Assembly: GCA_044350895.1 (NCBI GenBank) | Contig: JBILGT010000011.1 | Coordinates: 1 to 39,175, forward strand | Direction of reading: 5' to 3' | Source of the DNA: OMIS01 sp044350895 | Lineage (GTDB): Bacteria > Patescibacteriota > Microgenomatia > UBA1400 > PJMF01 | DNA: 39,175 nt | Shown: positions 8,542 through 16,858 of the stretch, piece by piece | Layout: every line of letters starts with the position of its first letter | Numbering within the stretch: the stretch's first letter is position 1 | Position numbers and translations under genes: made by a program | The notes under the pieces: generated by a model | Database searches by the model: none | The model's input: only the letters and a program-made list of their open reading frames with translations | What the model was told of the DNA's origin: nothing

Positions 8542-10173
8542 ATGTTATTACGCCGGCTGTTTTCGATGTTACGCACCTCACATTTTGTGTTAGCCGGAAT
8601 TATTTGCATAGCCTCTTTTGTACGACTGTATGCACTAGGTACAATACCACATGGACTCACCTGGGATGAAGCGGCAACTGGTTACAATGGCTTCACTATC
8701 TTTACTACAAGGCGTGATGAATGGCTTGTAAAACTACCTGTCTCATTTAAATCATTTGGTGACTATAAAGCTGCCACAGCAATTTACCTCAATGGCTTTT
8801 TTACATATTTTTTTGGTATGAATCCATGGGCTGTACGTCTACCGTTTGCATTACTCGGGATTGGCAGCGTTATTGTTTTTTATTTCTTTTTAAAAATCTT
8901 GTTTGCCGAACATTCACTTTCAGAGAAACTAGCTTTGTTGGGGACAGCACTACTGGCAGCATCTCCGTGGCATATTCATTTTTCACGAATTGCATTTGAA
9001 GCGGGAGTTAGTTTCTTTTTTGTTTTAGGAGGTCTCACTCTTTTGCTGTTTTTTTTAAAACAAAGTAGTGCAATCAAAACTGGATACAAATGGCTCATTT
9101 TGAATGGAAGCGCCTTGGCATTTGCACTGGGTGTATATGCCTATCACAGTGCAAAAATTGTGGTGCCACTGCTTTTTATTCTGATAATTATCTGTAATTT
9201 TAAAGAGTTTAAAAAAACTTTTTTTCCATATCTTTGTAGTAGTTTTTTAATACTTATTGTTTTATTACTACCACTAATTACTGACACTATCAGTGGCAAT
9301 GCAGGACAACGTGCTGGAGTACTATTCATTTTTGATGCAATCCCAGTATATAAAATGATTGAAGTATTTTTAAAAAATTTCTTACTACATCTGGAACCTG
9401 GATTTATGATTTATGGCAAAACACTTACATTGCGACATGGGCCTGGTGCCTGGTCAGTACTGCTACCAGTCACCTATGCACTTGCAATTGTTGGGTTATT
9501 CGGCTATTTTTTTCCAAAGGTCAGACGCCACCTTCAGCAAAAAAAACCATATCTTTTTGGTATTGGAATAGCAGTAATTGGACTAATTCCAGCTTCTCTC
9601 TCCTATGAAGTCCCACATGCTAACAGAGCTTTATTTGCACTTCCAGGATTTATTTTGTTGACATTACTTGGTATTGAACATCTTAATAATTTTTTCATTA
9701 ATCAGGTAGAGCCTGCTATGGCTGCAATACTTAAAAATACTATTTTTGGCATATTAATTTGTTTGGAAGTATTTTTCTTTATTTCTTTTTTGAACTATTA
9801 TTTTGTGACATTTGCAGCAGAAAGTGCAAGTGATTTCCAGGATGGCTACTTACAAGCTCTCACTATTGCCAAAGACTATGAAAAAGGTAAAAATGGTAGA
9901 CCAGAGGTTGCCAATATCATTGTTGATGGAACATATGGGCAGCCATATATCTATGCGCTTTTTGTAAAAAAACCTGATCCATTCTGGTATCAAGGTGGAG
10001 TTCTCAATAGATATGTATTTGTAAATAAAGTAACAATCACAGACTTCGATCGGCCAAGTGCACTGCTTGTTGCAGTGCCAAATGATACACTACCAATCGA
10101 ACGAGCTGATCACTTAATTTACGGGAGTGACGGGTCACTCCGTTTCGCACTGTTCTATACAGGAAATAAATGA
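8542..10173 (+). CDS. ArnT-like (GT83) membrane glycosyltransferase, paralogue 1
   Basis: A 543-residue polytopic protein with about eleven membrane helices. The first outer loop has WDEAATGYN (41-49), a RDE (58-60), SFGDYK (71-76) and then AVRLPFALLG (97-106). The WDE pair corresponds to the catalytic/metal-binding acidic residues of ArnT/PMT enzymes. Two further motifs shared with the paralogues are LRHG (297-300) and PHANR (from 358). A soluble C-terminal domain follows the last helix. This set of motifs is, to my knowledge, very common in Microgenomates genomes. It should use a polyprenyl-phosphate sugar outside the membrane; the acceptor is unknown. Its stop overlaps the next start (ATGA). 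Two 8-base homopolymers (T 9049-9056, A 9539-9546) lie within it. Confidence 0.83.
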   Translation: MLLRRLFSMLRTSHFVLAGIICIASFVRLYALGTIPHGLTWDEAATGYNGFTIFTTRRDEWLVKLPVSFKSFGDYKAATAIYLNGFFTYFFGMNPWAVRLPFALLGIGSVIVFYFFLKILFAEHSLSEKLALLGTALLAASPWHIHFSRIAFEAGVSFFFVLGGLTLLLFFLKQSSAIKTGYKWLILNGSALAFALGVYAYHSAKIVVPLLFILIIICNFKEFKKTFFPYLCSSFLILIVLLLPLITDTISGNAGQRAGVLFIFDAIPVYKMIEVFLKNFLLHLEPGFMIYGKTLTLRHGPGAWSVLLPVTYALAIVGLFGYFFPKVRRHLQQKKPYLFGIGIAVIGLIPASLSYEVPHANRALFALPGFILLTLLGIEHLNNFFINQVEPAMAAILKNTIFGILICLEVFFFISFLNYYFVTFAAESASDFQDGYLQALTIAKDYEKGKNGRPEVANIIVDGTYGQPYIYALFVKKPDPFWYQGGVLNRYVFVNKVTITDFDRPSALLVAVPNDTLPIERADHLIYGSDGSLRFALFYTGNK

Positions 10174-11891
10174 AGCCTTTTTTTACAAAATACTACATGC
10201 CAATTTTATTTCTTGTGATTGGTCTGGCAGTTTTTGTACGAATTTTTGGGTTAACAACCTCGCCACCCTCACTATATTGGGAAGAAGCTGCTCTAGGATA
10301 TGACGCATATAGTATTTTTAAAACCGGTCATGATCATCACGGTAATTTTTTGCCAATTTTTGCATTCGAATCATTTGGTGATTGGAAACCAGCAGGTTAC
10401 TTCTATGCCATTATTCCTTTTATTGCTGCACTTGGACTCAATGAGTGGGCTGTACGACTTCCTGCTGCACTTGCTGGCATTGCAATAGTTTTTGCAGTTG
10501 GGTATTTAGGGAAACACCTAAAACTTCCGATATTACTAACTATTTTTGTAGCTGCTATTTCACCCTGGGGAATACATTTTTCTCGAGCTGGTTGGGAAGT
10601 CACTCTTGCCACAGCACTAATGACTTGGGGTGCTGTTTTTCTTCTTGAAGCAACAGTTCAGCAGAACGTTCAGCTTAAAAAAGCAATCTGGGGAACAATT
10701 TTATTTGCTCTTGCAGCATATACCTATCATGCCACACGACTGCTTGGGCCAATTTTGTACGCTGCAATCTTGCTCCAGTGGGCTATTCCACAAATTTTTG
10801 AAAATACGAATTTTTTGCGTAATTTTCAGAAAGTGTTGCAGCAAAATACCAAGCAACTATTGTGGATTTTTGTAACCATTGGACTTTTGTTTGGTCCGCT
10901 CGTTGTTGCTGTACTTACAACCCCTGAATTAAAACAGCGGTATAACGAAACAGGAAATGTGTTTGATGCAACAATTATTACTGAGAGCAATGAGCTGCGT
11001 GAACGTGCCGGTAATTCTTTTATTTCAAGAATTTTATACCATCGGTATGTTATTTGGTCAAAGTATATTGTACAGCAAATTGGAATCCAATTAAGTTCGG
11101 ATTATTTAATTGTAACTGGAGATGAAAATCTTCGGCATGGAACAAAGTTTTTTGGAATAATCTATCCGACCGATTTGTTATTTTTCGCTATTGGATTAAT
11201 TTTTATTATAAGGAACAAGCGGAAGCAAGAGTATTTATTGCTATTTTGGCTTTTGGTAACACTATTTATTACAGCCTTAGCTCGACCAGTCCCACAGACA
11301 CTAAGAATTTTACCTGCACTACCAGCATTCTTACTTATTATTGGTATCGGAATGTATGCAGTGTATCAATACCTTCTAAATCTCAAAAAAGATTCTGTGA
11401 CCTTTCAATATTTAGTAGTGCTGCTATTTATTGGCTGCAACCTTGTCCAATTCGGAGCGTTCTGGCGATACTATATGAACGTCTATCCACATCTTGCAAG
11501 CAATGACTGGCAGTATGGATATAAACAAGTAATGCAAGAACTTGCTGCACTGCAAACCCAGAATCCTGAGATACAAAAAATATACATAACTCGTGAGAAA
11601 GGTAGACCAGCAATGTACTACTGGTTTTTTGCAAAAACAGATCCGTATGAGGTACAAAAAGAAAATGCTATTGCAGAAAAAGACCAAGCTGAGTTTACTA
11701 CATTCAAAAATATGTACTTTGAAAAATCAATTAATGAAGTACCAGAAGAACCATTACTGCTAGTTGCATCCGAAGAGCAAACTAAGCGATACTTACAGCG
11801 TGTAACTAGTAAGGGTTTTCAGTCAGAGACTTTGTATACAGTACAAGATCTAGATAATAAGACAGTTTGGATGATTACCCAAGTTCGCTAA
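10170..11891 (+). CDS. ArnT-like (GT83) membrane glycosyltransferase, paralogue 2 with WEE in place of WDE
   Basis: A 573-residue paralogue of the preceding gene, coupled to it by ATGA. The first outer loop reads YWEEAALGYDAYSI (36-49), so the first acidic residue is Glu where paralogue 1 has Asp. ESFGDWK (67-73) and EWAVRLPAALAG (92-103) follow. LRHG is at 321-324, and PQTLR replaces the PHANR-type motif. A C-terminal outer domain carries KGRPAMYYWFFAKTDPYEVQ, which matches the equivalent stretch of paralogue 1 and suggests both recognise related acceptors. The Asp-to-Glu change may alter activity or donor but keeps the charge. Confidence 0.82.
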   Translation: MKPFFTKYYMPILFLVIGLAVFVRIFGLTTSPPSLYWEEAALGYDAYSIFKTGHDHHGNFLPIFAFESFGDWKPAGYFYAIIPFIAALGLNEWAVRLPAALAGIAIVFAVGYLGKHLKLPILLTIFVAAISPWGIHFSRAGWEVTLATALMTWGAVFLLEATVQQNVQLKKAIWGTILFALAAYTYHATRLLGPILYAAILLQWAIPQIFENTNFLRNFQKVLQQNTKQLLWIFVTIGLLFGPLVVAVLTTPELKQRYNETGNVFDATIITESNELRERAGNSFISRILYHRYVIWSKYIVQQIGIQLSSDYLIVTGDENLRHGTKFFGIIYPTDLLFFAIGLIFIIRNKRKQEYLLLFWLLVTLFITALARPVPQTLRILPALPAFLLIIGIGMYAVYQYLLNLKKDSVTFQYLVVLLFIGCNLVQFGAFWRYYMNVYPHLASNDWQYGYKQVMQELAALQTQNPEIQKIYITREKGRPAMYYWFFAKTDPYEVQKENAIAEKDQAEFTTFKNMYFEKSINEVPEEPLLLVASEEQTKRYLQRVTSKGFQSETLYTVQDLDNKTVWMITQVR

Positions 11892-11895
11892 TATT

Positions 11896-13857
11896 ATGCT
11901 TACACTGACACCGATACTATTACTTTCAATCCTAGGTTTACTGTTGGCAAATATTCAATACTATAGTTTTGGTCTATTTATTCTCCAACGTACACTCACA
12001 ATTGACCGCCCACTTGTGAGATTCGTTTTATCTTGGTTACTAGGAATATGTATCACTAGTATAACTGTTTTCATATTAGGAAAAGTTGTTGGTCTCAATG
12101 CCTACTATGTTAGTTTAGTATTTTTTGGAATTGGAGTTTTTAATCTGCCACGTGTTTTTACTGAACTTAAAGTTTCCCTAAGGAGTATTAGAAGCGAACC
12201 GCTCTTTTTTAGTTTTTTAGTATTATCGACAATGACACTCTATTTCACAATGGCATTTAGTTGGATTATCAGTGGAGACACACTATATGTCCAAAATGGT
12301 CAGCTTGACGACAGCACCTGGCATTTAGCGCTCATACAAAAATTATTGCAGTCGCTACCACCAGTACATCCTTCTTCGTATACCTATCTAGTTGAGAATT
12401 ATCACTACTTATATGATATTTCAGTTGCAATACTTGTACGTTTTTTTAAACTCCCCATTCACGTTCTATACTTTCAAGTGTTCCCACTCATTATTTCGTT
12501 CCTTTTGGGATGTAGTATGCTGCTTATTTTTCCGCTCAAGAAAGCACGTCTCTCAGCATACTTAGCTGTGTTTTTTACATTTTTTGGTGGTAGTTTTGCC
12601 TATATGATTCCATATTTTTTACCCGGCAATACATGGCAAGAGTCAAGTTTTTGGGTCAGTCAAACATTTGCAGTTTTGGTAAATCCTCAACTTATTTTTT
12701 CATTTTCAATTCTCATGGCTATTATTTGGTATGTGTGGAATAGGAAAAGCATACAACCTAAGCAGCAAAACATTACGTTTATACTTGTTACAATTTTGAC
12801 TGCATCAATGGTAGGATTTAAAAGCTATGGATGGTTGCTTGCTCTTTTGTTAATTGGACTAGACTTTATTGAAGAATTGTTTGCAGAACGGAGATTTATT
12901 AACTTCTTAAAAAAGTCATTTGTCTTTTTTCTCATTAATTTTGCACTCATGTATGCACTTGTCGGATTACAAACAGGTAGTTTCAAATATTTACCCCTTT
13001 GGTACCTCAATAGCATGATTGAATCTCCTGATAGAGTTAATAATCCACTTTGGAAATTCCTTGAAATTCACTATATAGCTAATGATAAATTGTTAAGATT
13101 AATCGAGCTCAAAACTAAGGAGTTTTTGATATTTTTCTCAGGCAATTTAGGTACCCGTGTATTTTTCGTACTGTACCCAGTTATGTGGTTTTTTTCTAAA
13201 AAGAGAAGTCTCAATTATTTTTGGATTAAAATCACGATTGCGTTTATAGTTGCTGCAGCATTACCGTTACTAGTTGTTCAGAGTAATGGACCAATTTGGA
13301 ATTCAATTCAATTTTGGTACTATGCACTTATATTTGCGAATCTTTTGGTAGTAACTGTGATAGCTCAAATGTTAGACAAAATTAGAATAATGCCACTGAA
13401 AGTTGTCATCATGCTATTCATAATCGTTCTAACTGTTCCAACATTTTTGCGCACGGTTTGGATGAAATATACTAAGTATGAAAGAATACCAAAAAGCTTT
13501 GTAGAAGGAATGAGAACTGAGATTCAACCAGAAGATAGAGTATTTATTTGTCCAAATGGCACAAATCTTTTTGGGACATCACTGGCAAGCTCACTTTCTG
13601 CTGGACAAATATACTATGCTAACCCTGTTCAGCTAGAGTTAATGTTTAAACTTAAAACTGAGGATACTGTTAGGGATCTTCATAAGTTGATTTCCCACGA
13701 GAGTATTAGCTCTGGGGCTTTCGAAGAGTTTCTAAAAAAGGAAAAGATTAACAAAGTAGTTTGTACAGGTAAAGATGATTCAGCACGAGTTGCTTTACTA
13801 GCGAAGCTGCACAAGACTGAGTATAATGGATACTATATTTTTACCTATGAAAATTAG
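11896..13857 (+). CDS. Large polytopic membrane protein, putative GT-C glycosyltransferase
   Basis: A 653-residue protein with a dozen or more hydrophobic segments. After about four helices comes an outer loop with QLDDSTWHLA (136-145) and then PPVHPSSYTYLVENYHYLYD (155-174). An acidic pair followed by a Pro/Tyr-rich segment is what GT-C proteins show at this place, although the loop comes later in the chain than usual. The C-terminal part (from about 530) is soluble, with a PEDRVFICPNGTN segment and a closing pattern like the C-terminal domains of its neighbours. It does not match ArnT or PMT closely enough for a family name. It starts 4 bases after the previous stop and overlaps the next gene. 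Confidence 0.6.
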   Translation: MLTLTPILLLSILGLLLANIQYYSFGLFILQRTLTIDRPLVRFVLSWLLGICITSITVFILGKVVGLNAYYVSLVFFGIGVFNLPRVFTELKVSLRSIRSEPLFFSFLVLSTMTLYFTMAFSWIISGDTLYVQNGQLDDSTWHLALIQKLLQSLPPVHPSSYTYLVENYHYLYDISVAILVRFFKLPIHVLYFQVFPLIISFLLGCSMLLIFPLKKARLSAYLAVFFTFFGGSFAYMIPYFLPGNTWQESSFWVSQTFAVLVNPQLIFSFSILMAIIWYVWNRKSIQPKQQNITFILVTILTASMVGFKSYGWLLALLLIGLDFIEELFAERRFINFLKKSFVFFLINFALMYALVGLQTGSFKYLPLWYLNSMIESPDRVNNPLWKFLEIHYIANDKLLRLIELKTKEFLIFFSGNLGTRVFFVLYPVMWFFSKKRSLNYFWIKITIAFIVAAALPLLVVQSNGPIWNSIQFWYYALIFANLLVVTVIAQMLDKIRIMPLKVVIMLFIIVLTVPTFLRTVWMKYTKYERIPKSFVEGMRTEIQPEDRVFICPNGTNLFGTSLASSLSAGQIYYANPVQLELMFKLKTEDTVRDLHKLISHESISSGAFEEFLKKEKINKVVCTGKDDSARVALLAKLHKTEYNGYYIFTYEN

Positions 13858-15394
13858 TGCACTACCGAAAAAAGTTGGAACAGTACCGTTTTGGGTGTTC
13901 ATTGCGCTCAGCGCATATTTTTTCATCACTAAATTACCACTTTTGTTGCATGGCGTTATACCATTTACGTTTGACCACGGCAAAGATTCCATTGCAATAT
14001 TTCACATGTGGCAAACGCTTTCACCCAAATTAATTGGACCATGGACAAGTATCCCTGGCCTGTTCTTTGGCCCAGCCTGGTACTACTTGCTGTTGCCAGC
14101 ATATATGATTGGAATGGGGCACCCAGTCGCACCAGTGTGGATTCTAGTGCTTCTAGGTATTATCCAAATATGGATCTGCGCCCGATATTTTGGTTTAACA
14201 GCAGCCATAGTAGTTGCATCGTCACAAACATGGTTCACACTTTCACAAAGTGCCTGGAATCCGTTCCCCATGACTTTGTTGACGTTCGTCTTACTAGCAC
14301 TTTTTAAATCAATTGAGAAAAATAGGCGTATCTCAAATTTGCAAGCACTTGCAATTGGTATGACTGCAAGTTTGGGTTTTCATTTTTCTACTGCATTTGC
14401 AGTATTTTATCCGATTTTGATTGCATCTTTTTTTATTATTCGCAAACTTCTCCCAAAGCCAATTGCCTGGTTACTGTGTGCTATTGGTTTTGCGATTCCA
14501 TTTGTGCCGCAAGGTCTTTTTGAAGTAACGCATGGCTTTTTGGAAACGCATGCAGTGATACGTTACCTCAAAGAGGGTGATTCTCAAGCTGTGGGGGGCT
14601 CAAAACTGAGTGAAGTTATTGGGGTGACATTGAAAGAAACAAAATTAGCTGTTGTTCCTGTCACACACTATCAAATTCCATACCTTGCACTGACATTAGA
14701 AATCATAACAATTGGAGCATATCTGTATGGTTTGTATATAACAATTAAGAAGAAACAAAAATTATTCTTTGGACTTGATGTTCTGGTTTGGCTACTACTA
14801 CCAATTATTGGTTTCACCTTTTTGCATTTCAATGTGTGGTATATTTTGGGAATTCTTCCTGCTGTAGTTATTGTTGTCAGCCAGCTGCTTGATAGAGCAC
14901 CTGCCAAATGGCGATACGTAGTCCTGGGACTCTTCTTACTCATGCCAGCACTTAAAGTAGTGTTTTACTACGACCATGATCAACCAATACTGCAGGGAAG
15001 TAGACAGTTTTTACCAGTTAAACGTGCTGCCATTGATTTTATACGCTCTGATGCTGCTGGAAGGTCATTTGCTTCATATCATTATGTTCCCGATATTTAT
15101 GACTACTCATACCAGTACTTATACTTCTGGCAAGCTGCGCATGGGATGAAACTGCCTGCTGAATTTAGCTATAAACCTGGAGCGACAGAGTATATGCCAG
15201 AAAAAGCGGAGCTCTTGGCAAAGTTTTCAGACAATCAATACTCTAATCCAGAAGTTATTTACTATGTTGTTGAACAAACACAGAACCCAGCATTTTTAGA
15301 AACATGGTGGAACGAACAGTCATATGGACAAATTATTTCTGAACACAAACTGAGTGAGGAAGTGACGGTTTATGTTGCCACTCCTAAAAAATAA
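13847..15394 (+). CDS. Polytopic GT-C glycosyltransferase, FDxxKD subfamily
   Basis: About 515 residues from ATG 13847. A start at 13826 would add seven residues and lengthen the overlap with the previous gene from 11 to 32 bases; neither has a clear ribosome site. The first outer loop has FDHGKD (42-47), then IGP (63-65) and GLFFGPAWYYLLLPAYM (71-87). This parallels the proteins at 102 and 15372. The C-terminal outer domain has ASYHYVPDIYDYSYQYLYFW, the same aromatic block seen in the other two. It should transfer a sugar from a lipid-phosphate donor outside the membrane. Substrate unknown. Confidence 0.78.
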   Translation: MKISALPKKVGTVPFWVFIALSAYFFITKLPLLLHGVIPFTFDHGKDSIAIFHMWQTLSPKLIGPWTSIPGLFFGPAWYYLLLPAYMIGMGHPVAPVWILVLLGIIQIWICARYFGLTAAIVVASSQTWFTLSQSAWNPFPMTLLTFVLLALFKSIEKNRRISNLQALAIGMTASLGFHFSTAFAVFYPILIASFFIIRKLLPKPIAWLLCAIGFAIPFVPQGLFEVTHGFLETHAVIRYLKEGDSQAVGGSKLSEVIGVTLKETKLAVVPVTHYQIPYLALTLEIITIGAYLYGLYITIKKKQKLFFGLDVLVWLLLPIIGFTFLHFNVWYILGILPAVVIVVSQLLDRAPAKWRYVVLGLFLLMPALKVVFYYDHDQPILQGSRQFLPVKRAAIDFIRSDAAGRSFASYHYVPDIYDYSYQYLYFWQAAHGMKLPAEFSYKPGATEYMPEKAELLAKFSDNQYSNPEVIYYVVEQTQNPAFLETWWNEQSYGQIISEHKLSEEVTVYVATPKK

Positions 15395-16856
15395 AAAGCA
15401 GCTTATTATTCTGAGTTCAATTTTTCTGCTTGCAGTTTTTTTGAGATTTATTCAGCTGCAAAACCATTTATTTTTTGGGTTTGAGCAAGGTCGTGATTTT
15501 CTCATTGCAGAAAAGATTTCACAGCTTTCAGATTTTGTACTAGTGGGTCCTAAGACTGATATTGATGGTGTTTTTCATGGTGCACATTACTACTATTTCT
15601 TAGCACTTCTATTCTTAATAACAGGAGGAAATCCTGTTGCAATAAGTTTCATTAGTGCCTTCCTATCAAATTTAGCAATTATTCCACTGTTCCTATTACT
15701 TAAAAAAATAACCAAACGTGCAGATGCTGGCTATATTGCAGGACTACTTTTTGCGATTAGTTTTCACTTTATAAACTATGCCCGCTGGCTTTCCAATGTG
15801 ACTCCCGCTATTCCACTTGCGGCATTGGCGCTGTACGCTCTATATGAATATTCGCAAAGTAAAAAAGGACTCTACTTTCTTGTCTTTATTTTTTGCGCAT
15901 TTTTTGCTGCACAGTTTGAAATCATTTTGGCATTGTGGCTGGTTTTCTTTATTTTCTGCGCCCTTGCACTCAAAATTATCGCACTCCCAAAGCTTAAAAC
16001 AATTGTGGCATCTGGTGTAATTTTGTTTGCACTGTTTGCACCATTCATTTTGTTCAATATTAGGAATCAGTGGATTACCGTACACTCAGTGCAGGCGTAT
16101 CTTAGTGAAGGATCTACATCACACACATCATTTGGCCCACTGATTCAAAAATATTTATTCTTACAAGCGGAGCAGTTTCAGGAACACCTGATTCGAATAC
16201 CGAAAGTGTGGGTAGGAATTATTACGCTTGCAGTATTTTTCTTAAGTTATGTACAGAGGAAAAGTTTTACCGCTGCAGAAACTACAGCACTAAAACTCAG
16301 TACTCTCTGGTTTTTTATGACGTTGCCCGTATTATTTTTTCCTAAATCACTCTCATTAGTGCAACTCTATATTGTGAGTGGATTGGGACTGCTAGTCTTC
16401 AGCGCAATACTTTTGCATAAGTTATTTACACATAAATTTGGAAAAATATATCTGATAATTGTTGGTGTTGTATTAGGTATAAATGGTGTGGCCAATACCA
16501 AATTATTGTATGAAAATCTAAAAGTCTTCTTCACCACTATTCAAGACGGACATAATTTACATGATCAGCGCGAGTTACTTGCATATATTCACTCTGATAG
16601 TCAAAATACTCCCTACCACTTTAAAGCCTTTACCATTCCGTACTATCAAGAAGAAGGCTGGCAATACCTACAATCATACTATCTTGGTGATAAAACAGGA
16701 ATTGAATATCAAACAGTTTATTTGATTATTGAAAAACCAGTTGATCCAATGTGGAGAGAGAAGTGGACAGCTGAATTAGGACCCACAAAACTTGTAGAAG
16801 AAAAAAAGTTTGGTTACTTTACTGTAGAAAAGCGAGTTAAGACCCAAAACAAATAA
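15372..16856 (+). CDS. Polytopic GT-C glycosyltransferase, FExxRD subfamily
   Basis: A 494-residue membrane protein overlapping the previous gene by 23 bases, which implies translational coupling. The first helix is at about 10-28. The outer loop has FEQGRD (37-42), VGP (58-60) and DIDGVFHGAHYYYFLALLF (63-81), again the pattern of the genes at 102 and 13847. The C-terminal domain has FKAFTIPYYQEEGWQYLQSYY. The adjacent position of this gene and its closest relative suggests local duplication followed by divergence. Donor and acceptor are not readable. Confidence 0.8.
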   Translation: MLPLLKNKKQLIILSSIFLLAVFLRFIQLQNHLFFGFEQGRDFLIAEKISQLSDFVLVGPKTDIDGVFHGAHYYYFLALLFLITGGNPVAISFISAFLSNLAIIPLFLLLKKITKRADAGYIAGLLFAISFHFINYARWLSNVTPAIPLAALALYALYEYSQSKKGLYFLVFIFCAFFAAQFEIILALWLVFFIFCALALKIIALPKLKTIVASGVILFALFAPFILFNIRNQWITVHSVQAYLSEGSTSHTSFGPLIQKYLFLQAEQFQEHLIRIPKVWVGIITLAVFFLSYVQRKSFTAAETTALKLSTLWFFMTLPVLFFPKSLSLVQLYIVSGLGLLVFSAILLHKLFTHKFGKIYLIIVGVVLGINGVANTKLLYENLKVFFTTIQDGHNLHDQRELLAYIHSDSQNTPYHFKAFTIPYYQEEGWQYLQSYYLGDKTGIEYQTVYLIIEKPVDPMWREKWTAELGPTKLVEEKKFGYFTVEKRVKTQNK

Positions 16857-16858
16857 GT

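Noticed and set aside
13826..13857. Frameshift or sequencing error at overlapping genes 11896/13847
   Set aside because: Both proteins have complete, family-consistent ends on either side of the overlap, so a genuine coupled overlap is the simpler reading.
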